Assembly (NCBI RefSeq): GCF_014805685.1 | Contig: NC_060900.1 | Coordinates: 2,530,601-2,594,600 of the forward strand | DNA: 64,000 nucleotides | Origin: Silurus meridionalis | Lineage: Eukaryota; Chordata; Actinopteri; Siluriformes; Siluridae | Reading direction: 5' to 3' | Part shown: piece by piece, positions 1 to 11,597 of the stretch | How the letters are laid out: every line of letters starts with the position of its first letter | How positions within the stretch are numbered: the stretch's first letter is position 1 | Notes under the pieces: model-generated | Seen by the model: only the letters and a program-made list of their open reading frames with translations | The model's database searches: none | Told to the model about the DNA's origin: nothing | Made by a program: the position numbers and the translations under genes

Positions 1-454
1 TATTTCCTCAAACTCTAGCCCCCGTCCAACCCCCCCTCATCCCCACCCTTTCACATTGTCTTTTTTTTTTTTTTCGCCTCTCATTTTTTCTCTCTCAGGT
101 AAGAGCTTTAAAGCCCTGTGCTTTCGTTCTTCTGCTCTTTCGCAACGCCCTGCTCCATTAAAAGCTTTCTCTGCATGTCGAGGGGCTTCACAACCAGATT
201 TTCTAACCGTGTTTGGATCCCGTGGCGAAACAGGGGCTTTCCCACGAGTTGGTTTGCATTCGATTATGCCGCTCATAAGAGTCTGGAGGCGGCCGTAATC
301 AATGATTCCTCCATCCTAGGCTTCCTTCACGTCTCTCCGCTCTCATCTTCCAACCTCTTCCACTCTCTCGAATACAATTTGCTCACTGTGTACATACTGA
401 GGTCAGAGCACATCTCACTTTTCTTTCCACCTCTCTTTGCCTTTTTACCCCCAG
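1..454. other. Intron of slc23a2 (left edge of window)
   Basis: This is pyrimidine-rich DNA without a supportable exon. It ends in a polypyrimidine stretch and the CAG acceptor at 452-454 that precedes the first slc23a2 exon seen here. The open frames across it run into that exon but show no transporter-like residues upstream of the acceptor. Confidence 0.7.
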
Positions 455-1960
455 ATTCAGGGGGCAATAATCGTGTCCTCTCTGGTGGAGGTGTGTGTGG
501 GGGCGCTGGGTCTCCCGGGATTGTTGCTGAAGTACATCGGGCCTCTCACCATCACGCCCACTGTGGCCCTAATCGGCCTGTCTGGCTTCCAGGCAGCGGG
601 GGAGAGGGCGGGCAAGCACTGGGGCATCGCTATGCTGTGAGTATCGCATGTACATTCCCACACTGTATCATATGGATGGAAAAACACACCCGAGGACCTG
701 CTGGGACTCTTATTTACTTATAGGTTTCCGCTTTCACGCCACATTCCAAAGTGTTTTATTTCTATCCACGATTTATGTTTTTCTGTCAGTTTTCTGTTTC
801 CAGTTTGTAACATTTTATATTACAGAAATGAGACGTCTGTACGCTTGCCTGTATTTCATCTAGAAATGAATAAAACAGAAAAAATGTGTCTCGCTTTTAA
901 AAATTGTGACTTGCTGCGCGGTGCTCACACTGGAGACTCCTTCCATAATTCAATTATATTTTTTTATAGTGTTATGTCCCAAAGTAGACATTTAATAGGT
1001 CATAAATTGGGCATTTATATCTTATACGTTTGTCCCTAAAGAGTGAGCCAGGGCAAGGAAAGGCAAGAAAAAACTTGGAGATGGTTTAAGAAACCTTAAG
1101 AGGAACCAGACTCAAAAGAGAACCAAATATCCATTCATTTTCGTTCCATCATTGTTGAGGTTTGCTGTCCAGTAACAGATGCTTAAATGCAGAACTGTTG
1201 ATGTTTTGACAGTACAAATCCATCCTCAAAGTTCAATATGGGTTGACAGATGGATTTTACCGATAGCTGGGTTGCACCGTGCTTCCAGATAACTAATTAA
1301 TCAACCAATAGTTTTTAAAATGGATACTGGATAAAAACCAAACAATATGTTTAAAAAATAATAATAAAGCACAGTACTTAATCATGAAAATGTGCTGAAA
1401 TAACAAGAAAAATACAAGACATGAATTCAAACTGAACAAAATGAATAAAAAAGACCCCAAACAGCACGTGGCATCAGTGATTCGCCTCTAGAGGCCGCTC
1501 TCGCCCTGTGTAATGACAGTGGACCGCCTTAGCCGCTCTGGCCACAGACGCAACCCGGATATTTCCAGCAAACTATCGGTGCCGATTAATCGGCAAATCG
1601 AATGAATCGGTCGGCATCTACAGTGGGATCAGGGTGCAAGTAGGTACTCGGGGCAATGTACTTATGGCAGCATCACTAAAAGGGAGATCCAGAAGGTAAT
1701 ACAGACTTTGTACAACAGTTACGACAGCTTGCAAAAAAAATTAGCATGGCATTTTTAACTCTTCCATGCTTTACATTTAAAAATCTTTTATGATTAGGAC
1801 TGTTTGGAGCGTCTCAACCCTGCCGACCAATCAGAATTGAGAATTCGACAGAGCTACAGCAGAACGTGATTTGCGTTTAACGATACTGTCATTCGTGGCG
1901 GAAATAAAATGTCGCAGAAAATCCTAAAAGGCAGACTTAGGAGATTAGTGTGTTTTCTAA

Positions 1961-2019
<59 letters not shown>

Positions 2020-3205
2020 TTCCACTTTACCAGTACTATCTTTCTGGTGCTGCTGTTTTCTCAGTACGCTCGCAACGTGCAGCTGCCACTTCCCATCTAC
2101 AAAGCCAAAAAAGGCTGGACCTCCTACCGCCTCCAGCTCTTCAAGATGTTCCCTGTGAGTCCTCCTGCTGTACACACACACACATGCACACACTTGTACA
2201 CATGCGCGCGCACACACACAATCTCTCAAGCTTCTTCTTTCACTGACCCAGTGATTGACAGAATGTCAGAATGTATACTGTGTATTATTTATATATATAT
2301 TTTGCTGTATTTCTTGAAGAGGCGTATTTGGTGTACGGGACCCGTTTACTTGGTTGGTCAGAAAGCAAGAATAATTGTGCGAGCGTAAATAAACGAAAAA
2401 ATTAACACGCAGATCAGCTGCCTGACAGCCCAGAAGCATTTTTCCCGTCACAAACGAGCTCCATCCAGTGTCTGGTTACAGCATTATGGTAGTCATAAGC
2501 AGCCCGGAGGCACCAGATGGGCGACGCCAGAGCGTTTGATGAGCTTTTCTGGCACATGAGGAGGGTCACACATGTGCCAACCAATTTTATTTCCATTACC
2601 TGCTTAGACATGTGTTCAGTGCAGCATTCTGGATTCTGATTGGTCAGAAGGGTTGGTCATGGGTTGATTACTTTTTAGATCAGCACCTTGGACAGTGTCT
2701 GTGGTAATGACTGTGCTAGTGTGTAAGAGTGTGATTTGTTCTATGCTCTTTTTATTCATCTGTTTCTGTAGATCATCATGGCGATCCTGGTCTCCTGGTT
2801 TCTGTGTTTCATCTTCACCGTGACAGACGTGTTTCCTCCACAGAAGGATCAGTATGGTTACTACGCACGCACAGACGCCAGGCAGGGCATCCTGGCAGCT
2901 GCACCCTGGTTTAAGGTTCCCTACCCATGTGAGTGTGTGTTTAGGGTTAAATCGTACAGTAAATTCCAAAAATAAACAGTAAACATCAACAGTGAATGGA
3001 TGTTTGTTTATTCCTTTTTTGTGTGCGCACATGTTTTCCCCTTGTAGTTCAGTGGGGGTTGCCGACGGTAACCACAGCCGGGGTGATCGGGATGATGAGC
3101 GCGGTGGTCGCCAGCATCATTGAGTCTATTGGAGATTATTATGCCTGTGCGCGGCTGTCCTGCGCCCCGCCTCCTCCTGTACATGCTATTAACAGGTACA
3201 ACACA

Positions 3206-3241
<36 letters not shown>

Positions 3242-3555
3242 AATGTCTTTAGACTGTACGTTTTTTTTACTGCTACTATTTATTTAATTGATTTAAAAAT
3301 GTCATTATTTTTTACGCTAAGACACTTAGACTGTATGTAAATTTCATATGCTTTTTTTTTTTCCCCTTCTTTTTTTCCGTTTCAGGGGGATTTTTGTCGA
3401 AGGCCTGTCCTGTGTACTCGACGGTTTGTTCGGCACAGGAAACGGCTCCACATCTTCCAGTCCAAACATCGGTGTTTTGGGGATCACGAAGGTATCTGTG
3501 CTCTACAATGAGATGGGAAATAAATGGTTATGAATAGAGGGCGTTTGTGATTGGA

Positions 3556-3617
<62 letters not shown>

Positions 3618-4156
3618 GTGGGCAGTAGGAGGGTGATACAGTACGGCGCGTTGTTTATGCTGCTGCTCGGCACCGTGGGGAAGTTCAGCGCTCTGTTCGC
3701 GTCCCTCCCGGACCCCGTGCTCGGCGCTCTGTTCTGCACGCTCTTCGGCATGATCACGGCCGTGGGTTTGTCCAACTTGCAGTTCATCGATCTCAATTCC
3801 TCACGCAACCTATTCGTCCTCGGCTTCTCGATCTTCTTCGGGCTGGTCCTCCCCAACTACCTCAGGGGAAACCCTCTCGTCACCGGTGGGCACACACACA
3901 AAGACACGTCTCACACACACACACAAGTTCTGATGTCTTAATTGTGTAAAATGTGGAGTTGTGTGGCTCCTTTCTGTCTTGTGAACAGGAATTGTGGAGA
4001 TCGACCAGGTGCTGAATGTTCTTCTTACCACAGCCATGTTTGTGGGCGGATCTGTGGCCTTCATTCTGGACAACACTATTCCTGGTGAGTGTTTGTGTGT
4101 GCAGTGTAGCCATTTTTTTCCTCCTTGGTGTGTGGCATGAATCGAATTGAACATGT

Positions 4157-4248
<92 letters not shown>

Positions 4249-4511
4249 GCACTCCGGAGGAGCGCGGGATCCGTAAGCTGAAGCGCGGCTCGCGTTCGGG
4301 TGCCTCTGAACTAAAAGGGATGCGATCCTACGACTTGCCATTTGGCATGGACTTCCTGCGGCGCCACCGCATCTTCCAGTACCTACCCATCAGCCCCACG
4401 TTTGCCGGCTACCAGTGGAACAGACTGGGTGGAGCCTGTCGGGGGCGGGGCAGCATGCGGGAAGAGGAGGGCGTGGCTGTAAGAACGGAGGCAGGAGAAA
4501 GCAGAGTGTAG
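455..4511 (+). CDS. slc23a2: Sodium-dependent vitamin C transporter 2 (SVCT2), 3' part: eight exons
   Basis: Plasma-membrane cotransporter that takes up L-ascorbate with sodium; nucleobase-ascorbate transporter family. Exons: 455-636, 2034-2154, 2772-2928, 3048-3195, 3386-3491, 3618-3885, 3989-4084 and 4249-4511 (TAG 4509-4511). All junctions are GT...AG, phases join without a break, and 446 codons result. Human SVCT2 has about 650 residues, so about 200 N-terminal residues lie left of the window. The family signature [10 protein letters not shown] spans the end of the 3386 exon, and [19 protein letters not shown] lies in the 3048 exon. Paralogue choice: [20 protein letters not shown] and the SCAPPPP stretch match SLC23A2 rather than SLC23A1 (GSPEERGL). 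The last 25 or so residues, rich in Gly, Arg and Glu, differ from the mammalian tail. Several introns carry long GT or CA tracts beside the splice sites. Rassf2 follows on the same strand. Confidence 0.96.
1360..1625. repeat. Unclassified interspersed repeat with ATTAATCGG motif (copy 1)
   Basis: Intronic block containing CAGTACTTAATCATGAAAAT, CACCTCTAGAGG-like and CCGATTAATCGGCAAATCG-like segments. The same series of motifs recurs at about 41115-41345, so this is a dispersed family. I cannot assign a class; the AATCGGTCG end is typical of widespread fish repeats. Confidence 0.6.
1962..2016. repeat. (GT)n microsatellite upstream of an slc23a2 acceptor
   Basis: About 27 uninterrupted GT units, followed by a short pyrimidine stretch and the acceptor at 2033. 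It lies inside the intron, directly before the exon at 2034. Confidence 0.95.
3559..3615. repeat. (GT)n tract forming the 3' end of an slc23a2 intron
   Basis: Runs straight into GCAG and the exon at 3618, so the usual polypyrimidine tract is replaced by GT repeat. Confidence 0.95.
4159..4246. repeat. Long (GT)n tract forming the 3' end of the last slc23a2 intron
   Basis: About 44 GT units fill more than half of this 164-base intron and end in TAG at the acceptor (4248). There is no polypyrimidine tract. Confidence 0.95.
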
Positions 4512-4553
4512 CGTGGAGCTGCTCTGTTCATCACGCTGTTCTCAAAGCCCTCG

Positions 4554-4587
<34 letters not shown>

Positions 4588-5229
4588 CGGGTTAGACGAT
4601 GTCCACACAATTTTGATCTTCGACAACACCTATCGCGTGACTGGACACTACTGGAGTGTTCCAACATGTGGAAGTCCTGGAAACATTCCACCAGGGGGCG
4701 ACGCTATTAGACTGTTTGACAAAAATTACTCGTTCTTTATTTCCTGAGCAAACCTGCACTGCACTGAGAAATGCTTCGAATATATATATATATATATATA
4801 TATAGCCCGTATTAGTGTTCACGCAGCACACATCGTTAATTCTGTTTCGCACTTGATTATGCAAGAAAAAAACACACTTCTGATCCGATTCCTTTCTTCA
4901 GTCTTATAACCCTCGCTGGACTGTCCAGACACTTACATTTCCATCGACTTGAAACCCTCTCGGCGCATCGTCTCTGTGCTGAACCTTTCATTCGTTCAAA
5001 TCGTTTTTTTCTGTGTTTGGAAGACAGGACATGTGAAGCAAAGCCTGAAAGGGAACTTTTTATCGGGGGGAAAAAAACATGTATTTTGTGTCTGGACGTT
5101 CACTCCTTTGTGTAGTAATCTGGCTTCTAGTCATCACCGTGTTGCAGTCATGCTACACTGAAATGCAATTATGCTTTTTCAATCTGTTTACTCTTTATCG
5201 CATCATCGTTTGGATGTTCCTGCTGAACT

Positions 5230-5345
5230 CGCTTGATGCGTTGTAATTGGAATGGAAGGTCCTGAGTTAAAATCCCAGCCCCACCATGCTACCACTTGCT
5301 GGGCCCTTAAACAAGGCCTTTAACTGCTGTTGCAATTAAATTAAA
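5230..5345 (+). mobile_element. tRNA-derived SINE fragment
   Basis: Has a B-box-like GAGTTAAAATCCCAGCC segment followed by the family core TGCTGGGCCCTTAAACAAGG. The same core occurs near 39245 and 41010 and, reversed, at several other places in the window. The 5' tRNA half is degraded. Confidence 0.7.
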
Positions 5346-5498
5346 AAAAAATTTGTAAAAGTACAAATATTTCTAAAAACAGCTCCTAAAAAAACAATGC
5401 TGTCATATTTTATACGTTTTTTTTAAACGGCCTAGGGAACGAAGTTCTTCATGATCACCAAGAACTGTCCAGCGTGATGATCCTTTCGTGTTTATAGC

Positions 5499-5961
5499 TA
5501 CAGCATATGGACAAATGTTTGCGGACACTTGAGCATTTCTATGTGCTCCTGTCTGAACATCCCATTCCATATTTGCTCTTATAATAAACTCCACTCTTCT
5601 GGACAGATGTTCCACTAGGTTTTGTGGAGATCTATGTGAAGATTTATTCACAAAGGAGTTAAAGTCAGGTACTGATGTAGGTGAGGTGAGGAGGACTCGG
5701 GTGCAGTCAGCGTTCACATTCATACTGGTGGGATGGAGCGCTATAGCAGGAGATCTTCCACTCAAACCCATGGAAAGCATATACTCTTTAGGGAGATGAT
5801 CCATCATTGTAATGATGGAACAGGTATTCGGGTCTATCAGTTCAAGTGAAGGAACGGCACAATACAATTTGTGTGCCGCCAACTTTGTGGTAACAGTTTG
5901 GGGAAGAAGAACAAAAGGCTGGAAAGGTCTGGTGTCCCAATACATTTGTCCATGTAGAGTA
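5499..5961 (-). mobile_element. Non-autonomous Tc1/mariner-like element with both terminal inverted repeats
   Basis: The left end TACAGCATATGGACAAATGT and the complement of the right end, TACTCTACATGGACAAATGT, match as terminal inverted repeats, starting at TA. The interior read on - resembles the C-terminal part of a Tc1-type transposase (QNLVEHLSRRVE near its end) but is deleted and frameshifted. At about 463 bp it cannot be autonomous. Confidence 0.8.
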
Positions 5962-6733
5962 ACAGGAAATCACTCCATCATTTAAAGTATTTCAGAAGAG
6001 ACTGTTGCATCAGTATGTCTAAAGAAAAAAAAGGAGCAAAATCTCAGACACCAAACATGTTGATGGATTGCTTTTGGGTGATGCATCTTTTTTCCCTTCG
6101 AAAAGGTTCCCTTAAAAAATTGTAAATATCGAAAAAGAAAAGTGGCAGAAGCTCTTGAGTTCTGATCTGTCAGTTTGAAAGTCCCTGTCTCTCTTTTCTC
6201 TTTCTAACTTTCTCTCATTTCACGTTGCCGTTTTATACAAGCGGTGCTTTTAAACCTTAAGGCTCTACCTGGCGTGGGGTTTTGCTTGGTTTTTTTTGTT
6301 TGTTTTTATTCCAGTGCATGTGCTGCGATGTCGGACAAAGAGTCTCGTAAAAAAGCAGCTTTGTTAACGTTCTAATGCTCGAGGCGAGCACGTCGCTTTT
6401 TTTTTTCCAGCCACGCAGACGCGTACGCTTTTGCGTATTTATTTATTTATTTATGCTGGTCTGAGCGTTAGGTGAGAAGGAAATGAAAAAAATCCAGGCG
6501 ATATGAGAGATTTTATTTACTGGATCCTTTTACAGCCGAATTGGTGCTTCATGAGTCACAAAAAGTCATTCCCACGCCTCGCAGAAGCTCTCGTCTCTGC
6601 TCCACGCTAATGGATAAACTTGTTTCACTGGGCTGCATCAGCGAGGGAGAACCCGAGCAGCGTTCAAAGCGAGTTCATTTTCTGAGTTTGATTCTAATCC
6701 AGGCTGCAGATTTGTTTTATATCAATATCAATA

Positions 6734-7057
6734 TACACTATATAGATAAAAGTTAGTGGACATCTGACCATGTGCTTTTTTTGAGCATCCCATTCCACAT
6801 TTTAGTTCCAATTTGCTCCTATAATAGGTAGTGATGAAGGTGAGGTGAGGAGGCCTGGGGTGCAGTCAGCATTCACGTTGAGTAGGGTTGAGATCAGAGC
6901 TGTATAGCAGGAGATCTTCCACTCCAAAACCATGGAAAGCAGATCTTGTTCTGGTGCTGTGTACATGATGGCGCCTCTAGAGGATGTTCTATAGAATTGT
7001 CTGCCTTCGACTTTGTAAAGGAAAGTCAGGTGTCCCAATACTTTTGGCTATACAGTA
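6734..7057 (-). mobile_element. Second, shorter Tc1/mariner-like deletion derivative
   Basis: Bounded by TACACTATATAGATAAAAG on the left and the complementary-type CTTTTGGCTATACAGTA on the right. Its interior shares GGTGAGGAGG and GCAGGAGATCTTCCACTC with the 5499-5961 copy. About 324 bp and non-coding. Confidence 0.75.
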
Positions 7058-7399
7058 GTTCTGGTTCACTTCAGGAGAAATCCTTGAATTCAATGTTGTT
7101 GTTTAACCAGTGGTGTGAAAAAACTGTGAAATGTGAACGCAGCTCATCACGTCCGAGGCGTCCGGGGGAAATCTCGCTCGGTGCAGCTCAGACACACATT
7201 TTACATTTCCACAGCCGCTCTGTGTGCCAGTATTGAGGGGTGTCACCGGGCTCTGCGCAGGAGTCGGAAGAGTCAACCTGCTGTTTACTACAAGTCTGGC
7301 GAAATAAGCTGGAGTACTGAAAACACAAGTATCACTGCAAAAAAAAACACCGTCGTGAAAATCAGCGCCGTGAAACGTACCATTTATTTCAGGACTCGA

Positions 7400-8218
7400 C
7401 AGTAAGGGTCGAGCGATACGACCCAAATATCATATCGCGATACCTGAAGGGGTTTTAGGATAAAATACCTGACAGGAAAATCAGCTGCATTTTGTTTGTT
7501 TTTATATTTGATGCTGAAAAATTGGGGAATTTAACAACATCTTTGTTTTATCCGTCAGTTTGCAGTCCAGGTGTAAATATTACTATGTTTTAAAATTTCA
7601 GCAAAGATTTACAGGATTCCAATTTCGATGTCGTATTGCACTAAAGAAGAATTCCTCTGCAATTGTAGTTTTTCGAGTAAAATTAGGGAGCACAACTACA
7701 AAGAATTTGCCAAGCTCTCTTTTTTTTTAATTATTATAATTTTTTTTTTCATTGTTGAATTCATCAGTAAATCTTTAAATCTGTAAATCTTTCAACATTA
7801 CAAACATCCATTTTTTTTTTTAAAGTGTAACTGACCGGAATAACATGCATCATTTATTTTTTTCTTTCTTTCTTAGAAAACAGTCCATCAAAACCTGTTT
7901 GTAGAAAAAATCACCTTGAAACCTCAAACACCAAAAAAAAAAAACGTTATGTAAACCCCGTTTCTAACTTTAACTCGTAACATACGCAGGTTTTTGAATT
8001 AATTTTGTTTATGGGAAAGAAAAAAAAATGCAAATGTGACAACCAAAAAGTTTTTTTTACTTTTAGGGTAAATACAAATTTAAAAAGTGGAAAGAAAAAG
8101 ACAAAAATTCTAAATTCTTAATATATTTCTGAAACCTGATCATCTCTTTGTTGAATTTACGTATTTGATTCAATACTAATCGTAAATAAATATAAAAGTG
8201 GTGCACCGAAATATTATA
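7400..8218. other. AT-rich noncoding DNA with decayed repeat
   Basis: Contains a TCGAGCGATACGACCC...ATATCGCGATA segment of a common fish repeat type near 7410-7445, then long A and T runs. Nothing coding is visible. Confidence 0.5.
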
Positions 8219-8262
8219 TACACAATATGGTCAAAAGTTTGTGGACACCTGACCATGTGCTG
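8219..8262. mobile_element. Solo Tc1-type terminal repeat
   Basis: One copy of the TATGGTCAAAAGTTTGTGGA...CACCTGACCATG terminus, with no partner end nearby. Confidence 0.6.
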
Positions 8263-9615
8263 TTTTTTTTTCTCTCCCAGGATTTCACATTTCCAAAGGA
8301 TTTTAAAATTTTTTATTGTATTTTTTTTTTTGCAGTGCATGTTATTTCAGGGGCGGAGTTAACCCTATAACACGTGTCGCCCCGTGTATATACCGTTTCT
8401 CGTGTAATACCGTACATTATAACAAACCACAAGCGTCCCTTCCTCACTTCTTCAGCACCATGTTCCCCAAATCCATTCTTCTTTCTCTCTTTTTTTTTTT
8501 TTTTTTTAATGTTCTCGAATGCTGAATACGACTCGAACGGACCTTCCTGCTAAAACCTCTCACTTTCTCTCCGATCTTAGCGGTTACTATGGTAACACTT
8601 GCAGTCTGATCGTCATAAGGATTGAGAAATTATACGGATTTGTTTTTTTTTTTTTTTTTTTGTGGCAGATCTCGAGTTTTTATTTATAATATCACGTATT
8701 CTAATAACGTGATTTAAGATTTGACCTTGAGGTCAGACGTGGAAGGTCGTGAGTGGTTTTGAGTAAGACGGTCACTCGGAGTATGATTCAAAGATAAAAT
8801 CCCTTCAGTTATTTTGAAGGAGAGTCTATCTGAAGAGTATACTATTGTACTATCTGAAGTGTTTATCTTTTTATTCAATGTTTGTTTTTTTTCTTCTTCT
8901 TGATTTCTGATCTTTTTTTATACGTGATTTTTATGTTTTTACATGCAAACGATTTTTGTTTGTAGAGATCACAAATGTAAAGGTAAAGATTATAATACCA
9001 TGCTGCCAAGCGCACCATTTCTTTTGTTACAATTCTTTTTATTTAAACATTATACATAGCTAGCTAGCTACATTGGTTAGCTAAAACCTTTTTTCATAAT
9101 GTATTTTTCTAACATTGCTTCCAGTTTGATGTTGATCACAGAATAATAAATGAGACAGTTTTAGTAAGATACTTTATAAATATTATGGATATGAGTGAAT
9201 ATATGGAGTAGAGGATGGAGCGTGCTTTACTCCTGGACCAGGCTTCGTAAATACTAATTGTAGTGACTGTTTTATTCTTTTTGCTCCTGAAATTATATAA
9301 AAAAATGTTCCACATTGAACTTTTGTGTGTCTCGATTATTCTCTACATACTGTTAAGCGGTGATCAGGAAATCTATGTTTATACAGTTGCTGTACTCTAA
9401 TGTAATAGTAACGTATAAGTGGGAGGAGCATTTAGTACCCGACTTTTCCACGATCTGCTGTCTTCAAGTTGCTTCACGTTTGTCAATCTGTCTCAACTTT
9501 TGTCGTGTAGGCTGTATAAATGTAAAATCTATTATTTACAAACAATATTCCGCAACAATCCCGTCTCCAGTCAGAAGTTATAGCAAATCTACAATCTGCT
9601 CCATGATCCATGGTT

Positions 9616-9663
9616 TATAATGGGTAGTAAGGGAAATTTGGTCCCTATTTATCACCCATTATA
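9616..9663. repeat. 48-bp hairpin-forming inverted repeat
   Basis: TATAATGGGT at 9616-9625 is the exact complement of ACCCATTATA at 9654-9663. Inner bases (GGGA and TCCC) also pair. It could be the core of a miniature element. Confidence 0.75.
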
Positions 9664-9819
9664 ATAGTACAGATTGTAATAATTTTTATATACTACTATT
9701 TTATATACTTTTTTATACTATTTTATAAGATGAAACGCTTCTCCTGAATCAGCTGCAACTACAATTTATTTAAATGAATACTGCCCCACTGCCCCACCCA
9801 CTGCCCCCGCCAGCTCACT

Positions 9820-10045
9820 ATTGTTTCCGGGATTCCCTCATTAATTATTCATGCGACGGCGCGATTACAGGGGCGCTTATGCCGCGCGCTGATTGGCTGA
9901 GCCGGGATTCCCTCATTAATTATATCGGTATGGTGAACAAAGAGGTGTCCAAAGTCGCGCGCTGATTGGCTGATAAGAGGAGAAACAATAGAGGGCGGGG
10001 GAGGGTGAGAGGGATAGAGAGGGGGGCGGGGGAGGGGTCGGTCTT
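9820..10045 (+). promoter_or_regulatory. Promoter-like block with duplicated inverted CCAAT boxes and GC boxes
   Basis: Two copies of CGCGCGCTGATTGGCTGA (9883-9900 and 9956-9973) each carry an inverted CCAAT box of NF-Y type. They are interleaved with two copies of CCGGGATTCCCTCATTAATT (from 9827 and 9902). A G-rich stretch with GAGGGCGGGG and GGGGGCGGGGGAGGGG follows at about 9990-10037. Base composition contrasts sharply with the AT-rich flanks. It may be an upstream promoter of rassf2 or belong to an unannotated transcript; no TATA box or donor was fixed. Confidence 0.45.
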
Positions 10046-10389
10046 CGTGCTCGCCTCCTTTGAAGACGGATCAGGAGTCACTGATTCACTGATTCACTCA
10101 ACTGAAACAACTGACTCCAGCCTGCAAACAATATATAAAAACTGTAAATAAAATCCTAAGTGTTATATATAATAACACTTAATGGATTTAATAGCATTAC
10201 TAAAGCAAGACCCAATGAACACAATTGAAAAATTTCCTTTCACTGCAGCCACAACTGCACAGCCCAAATACATCAGAAGCACAGGTTCGCCCTGCATTTT
10301 GGTAGTACTTTTTGAGTTCTCAGATCACGGAAACTCATCATATATTACATCTGTATAACGTTTATAATATACATAGACCAAGAAGAACT

Positions 10390-10730
10390 AAATGTTTTTG
10401 TTTTGGCCTTCACAGAGCCAACATCATGGTGTCTGTCTGGGATTACATAAAGAGACTCAAGGCAGTCTTCATCCAGAAGATCTGTAGTTAGATCTCCAAG
10501 ATGTCTGCAAAAACCTACCTACTGAGTTCCTTCAAAAAACTGTGCAAGATTTGATGCTGTTTTGCAGACAACAAATATTGATTTGATTTGGATTTCTCCA
10601 CTGTTTATTTATTTACTTTCCACTTTGTTTGTTAAAAAAAAAATGTTAGCACTTAATTTTGAAAGCCTTCTTACTTCTTACTTTTTTGCATTTTTTCACA
10701 TTTGCCTAAAATGTTTGCACTATATTACAA
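10390..10730 (+). mobile_element. 3' part of a Tc1-like transposon
   Basis: Contains AGCCAACATCATGGTGTCTG, then CTCCAAGATGTCTGCAAAA, GTTCCTTCAAAAAACTGTG and TTGATGCTGTTTTGCAG, in the order seen at the end of fish Tc1-like transposase genes. The AT-rich 3' tail with CCTAAAATGTTTGCAC follows. The reading frame is broken. Confidence 0.75.
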
Positions 10731-10859
10731 CATAACAAAATATAACATAACTATTTAAGATGTGTTACGTATGAATCGATTCTCTCGTTCGTTTATAAAT
10801 ACATATATAAAAAAGGAGTCGTTTAAGTAAAAATGAACCGATTCGGTATCGAGTCCCCA

Positions 10860-11171
10860 CGTCAAGACTCTCCCTCTCCGGGTCTTGTTCTGCTGCACGC
10901 GCGACACCGGGGCGGATATATATATATCTATATCTATATCTATATTTTATACTGTGCGCGCGGACGGTGCTGGTTCGGGCGGGGCGGAAGCACGTGTCTT
11001 GGTTCGGAATAGCAGTCGGGCCGGAAGTGCGCTGCACGTGCGTTCGGTTCCGCTAGGAGAAGAAGGAGAGACAGAGAGGCGCGTGGAGATAAGGAGGCAG
11101 GAGAAGCGCGAAGCGCACGAATCACACACACACACACACACAGCCAACAACAACAAAAGCACGCGCGACCG
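10860..11171 (+). promoter_or_regulatory. rassf2: CpG-rich promoter and 5' noncoding exon of rassf2
   Basis: CpG-dense segment with a GC box (GGGCGGGGCGG, about 10979), an ETS-type site (GGGCCGGAAGTGCG), CACGTG E-boxes and a purine-rich transcript-like stretch. It ends in the strong donor CCG|GTGAGT at 11171/11172, which would join the acceptor at 17387. The transcription start was not fixed. Assignment to rassf2 rests on strand, the donor and being the nearest such element upstream; the intron would be 6.2 kb. Confidence 0.65.
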
Positions 11172-11202
11172 GTGAGTGGACATAAAATACTTCTTATAAT
11201 AC

Positions 11203-11258
<56 letters not shown>
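11203..11258. repeat. (GT)n microsatellite in rassf2 intron 1
   Basis: Long GT tract 30 bases after the donor of the 5' noncoding exon. Confidence 0.95.
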
Positions 11259-11260
<2 letters not shown>

Positions 11261-11597
11261 GGATCAGTAGGATCCTAGGAAGGCCATTATGTTGCTTTGT
11301 AGACTCTTAGATGTTTCCTGATACAAGGAGTTGGAACACTATCCGATCTGCTCGGATCCGATCATGGTTTTCCCCCACTGGTGGATTAGAAACCATGCAC
11401 ACGTTTGATGCTCCTCGTGATCTTTAAGTGTGTGCACGATGTTCTGTCATGTGAATGGTCAGAGATGTGGTGTTGGTCCTGACCAAATGTGAAGCATCAT
11501 CACGGGGGTCCAGGGTTTATAATCCACCAGTGTGGAAGAGGTGAGATGCGATCTGATACCAGGCTGGTGCTCAACTGATGTTCAACCATGTTTAATC

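Larger units (their letters stand above)
4512..9350 (+). other. slc23a2: Probable slc23a2 3' UTR and following noncoding DNA
   Basis: No coding exon is visible. The first part is presumably 3' UTR; mammalian SLC23A2 also has a long one. It contains GT and AT microsatellites (4555-4585, 4782-4803), a SINE, two Tc1-type elements and many A/T homopolymers. A possible polyadenylation area lies near 9140-9330, where an AATAAA-like signal and a later GT-rich stretch occur, but I cannot fix the end. Confidence 0.45.

Noticed and set aside
118..723. 201-codon frame overlapping the first slc23a2 exon
   Set aside because: It reads the exon in a wrong frame; the transporter frame (from 455) gives the conserved protein.
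9966..10151. 61-codon Arg/Gly-rich frame after the CCAAT boxes
   Set aside because: Composition follows from the GC-box stretch; no conserved motif and no evidence of translation.
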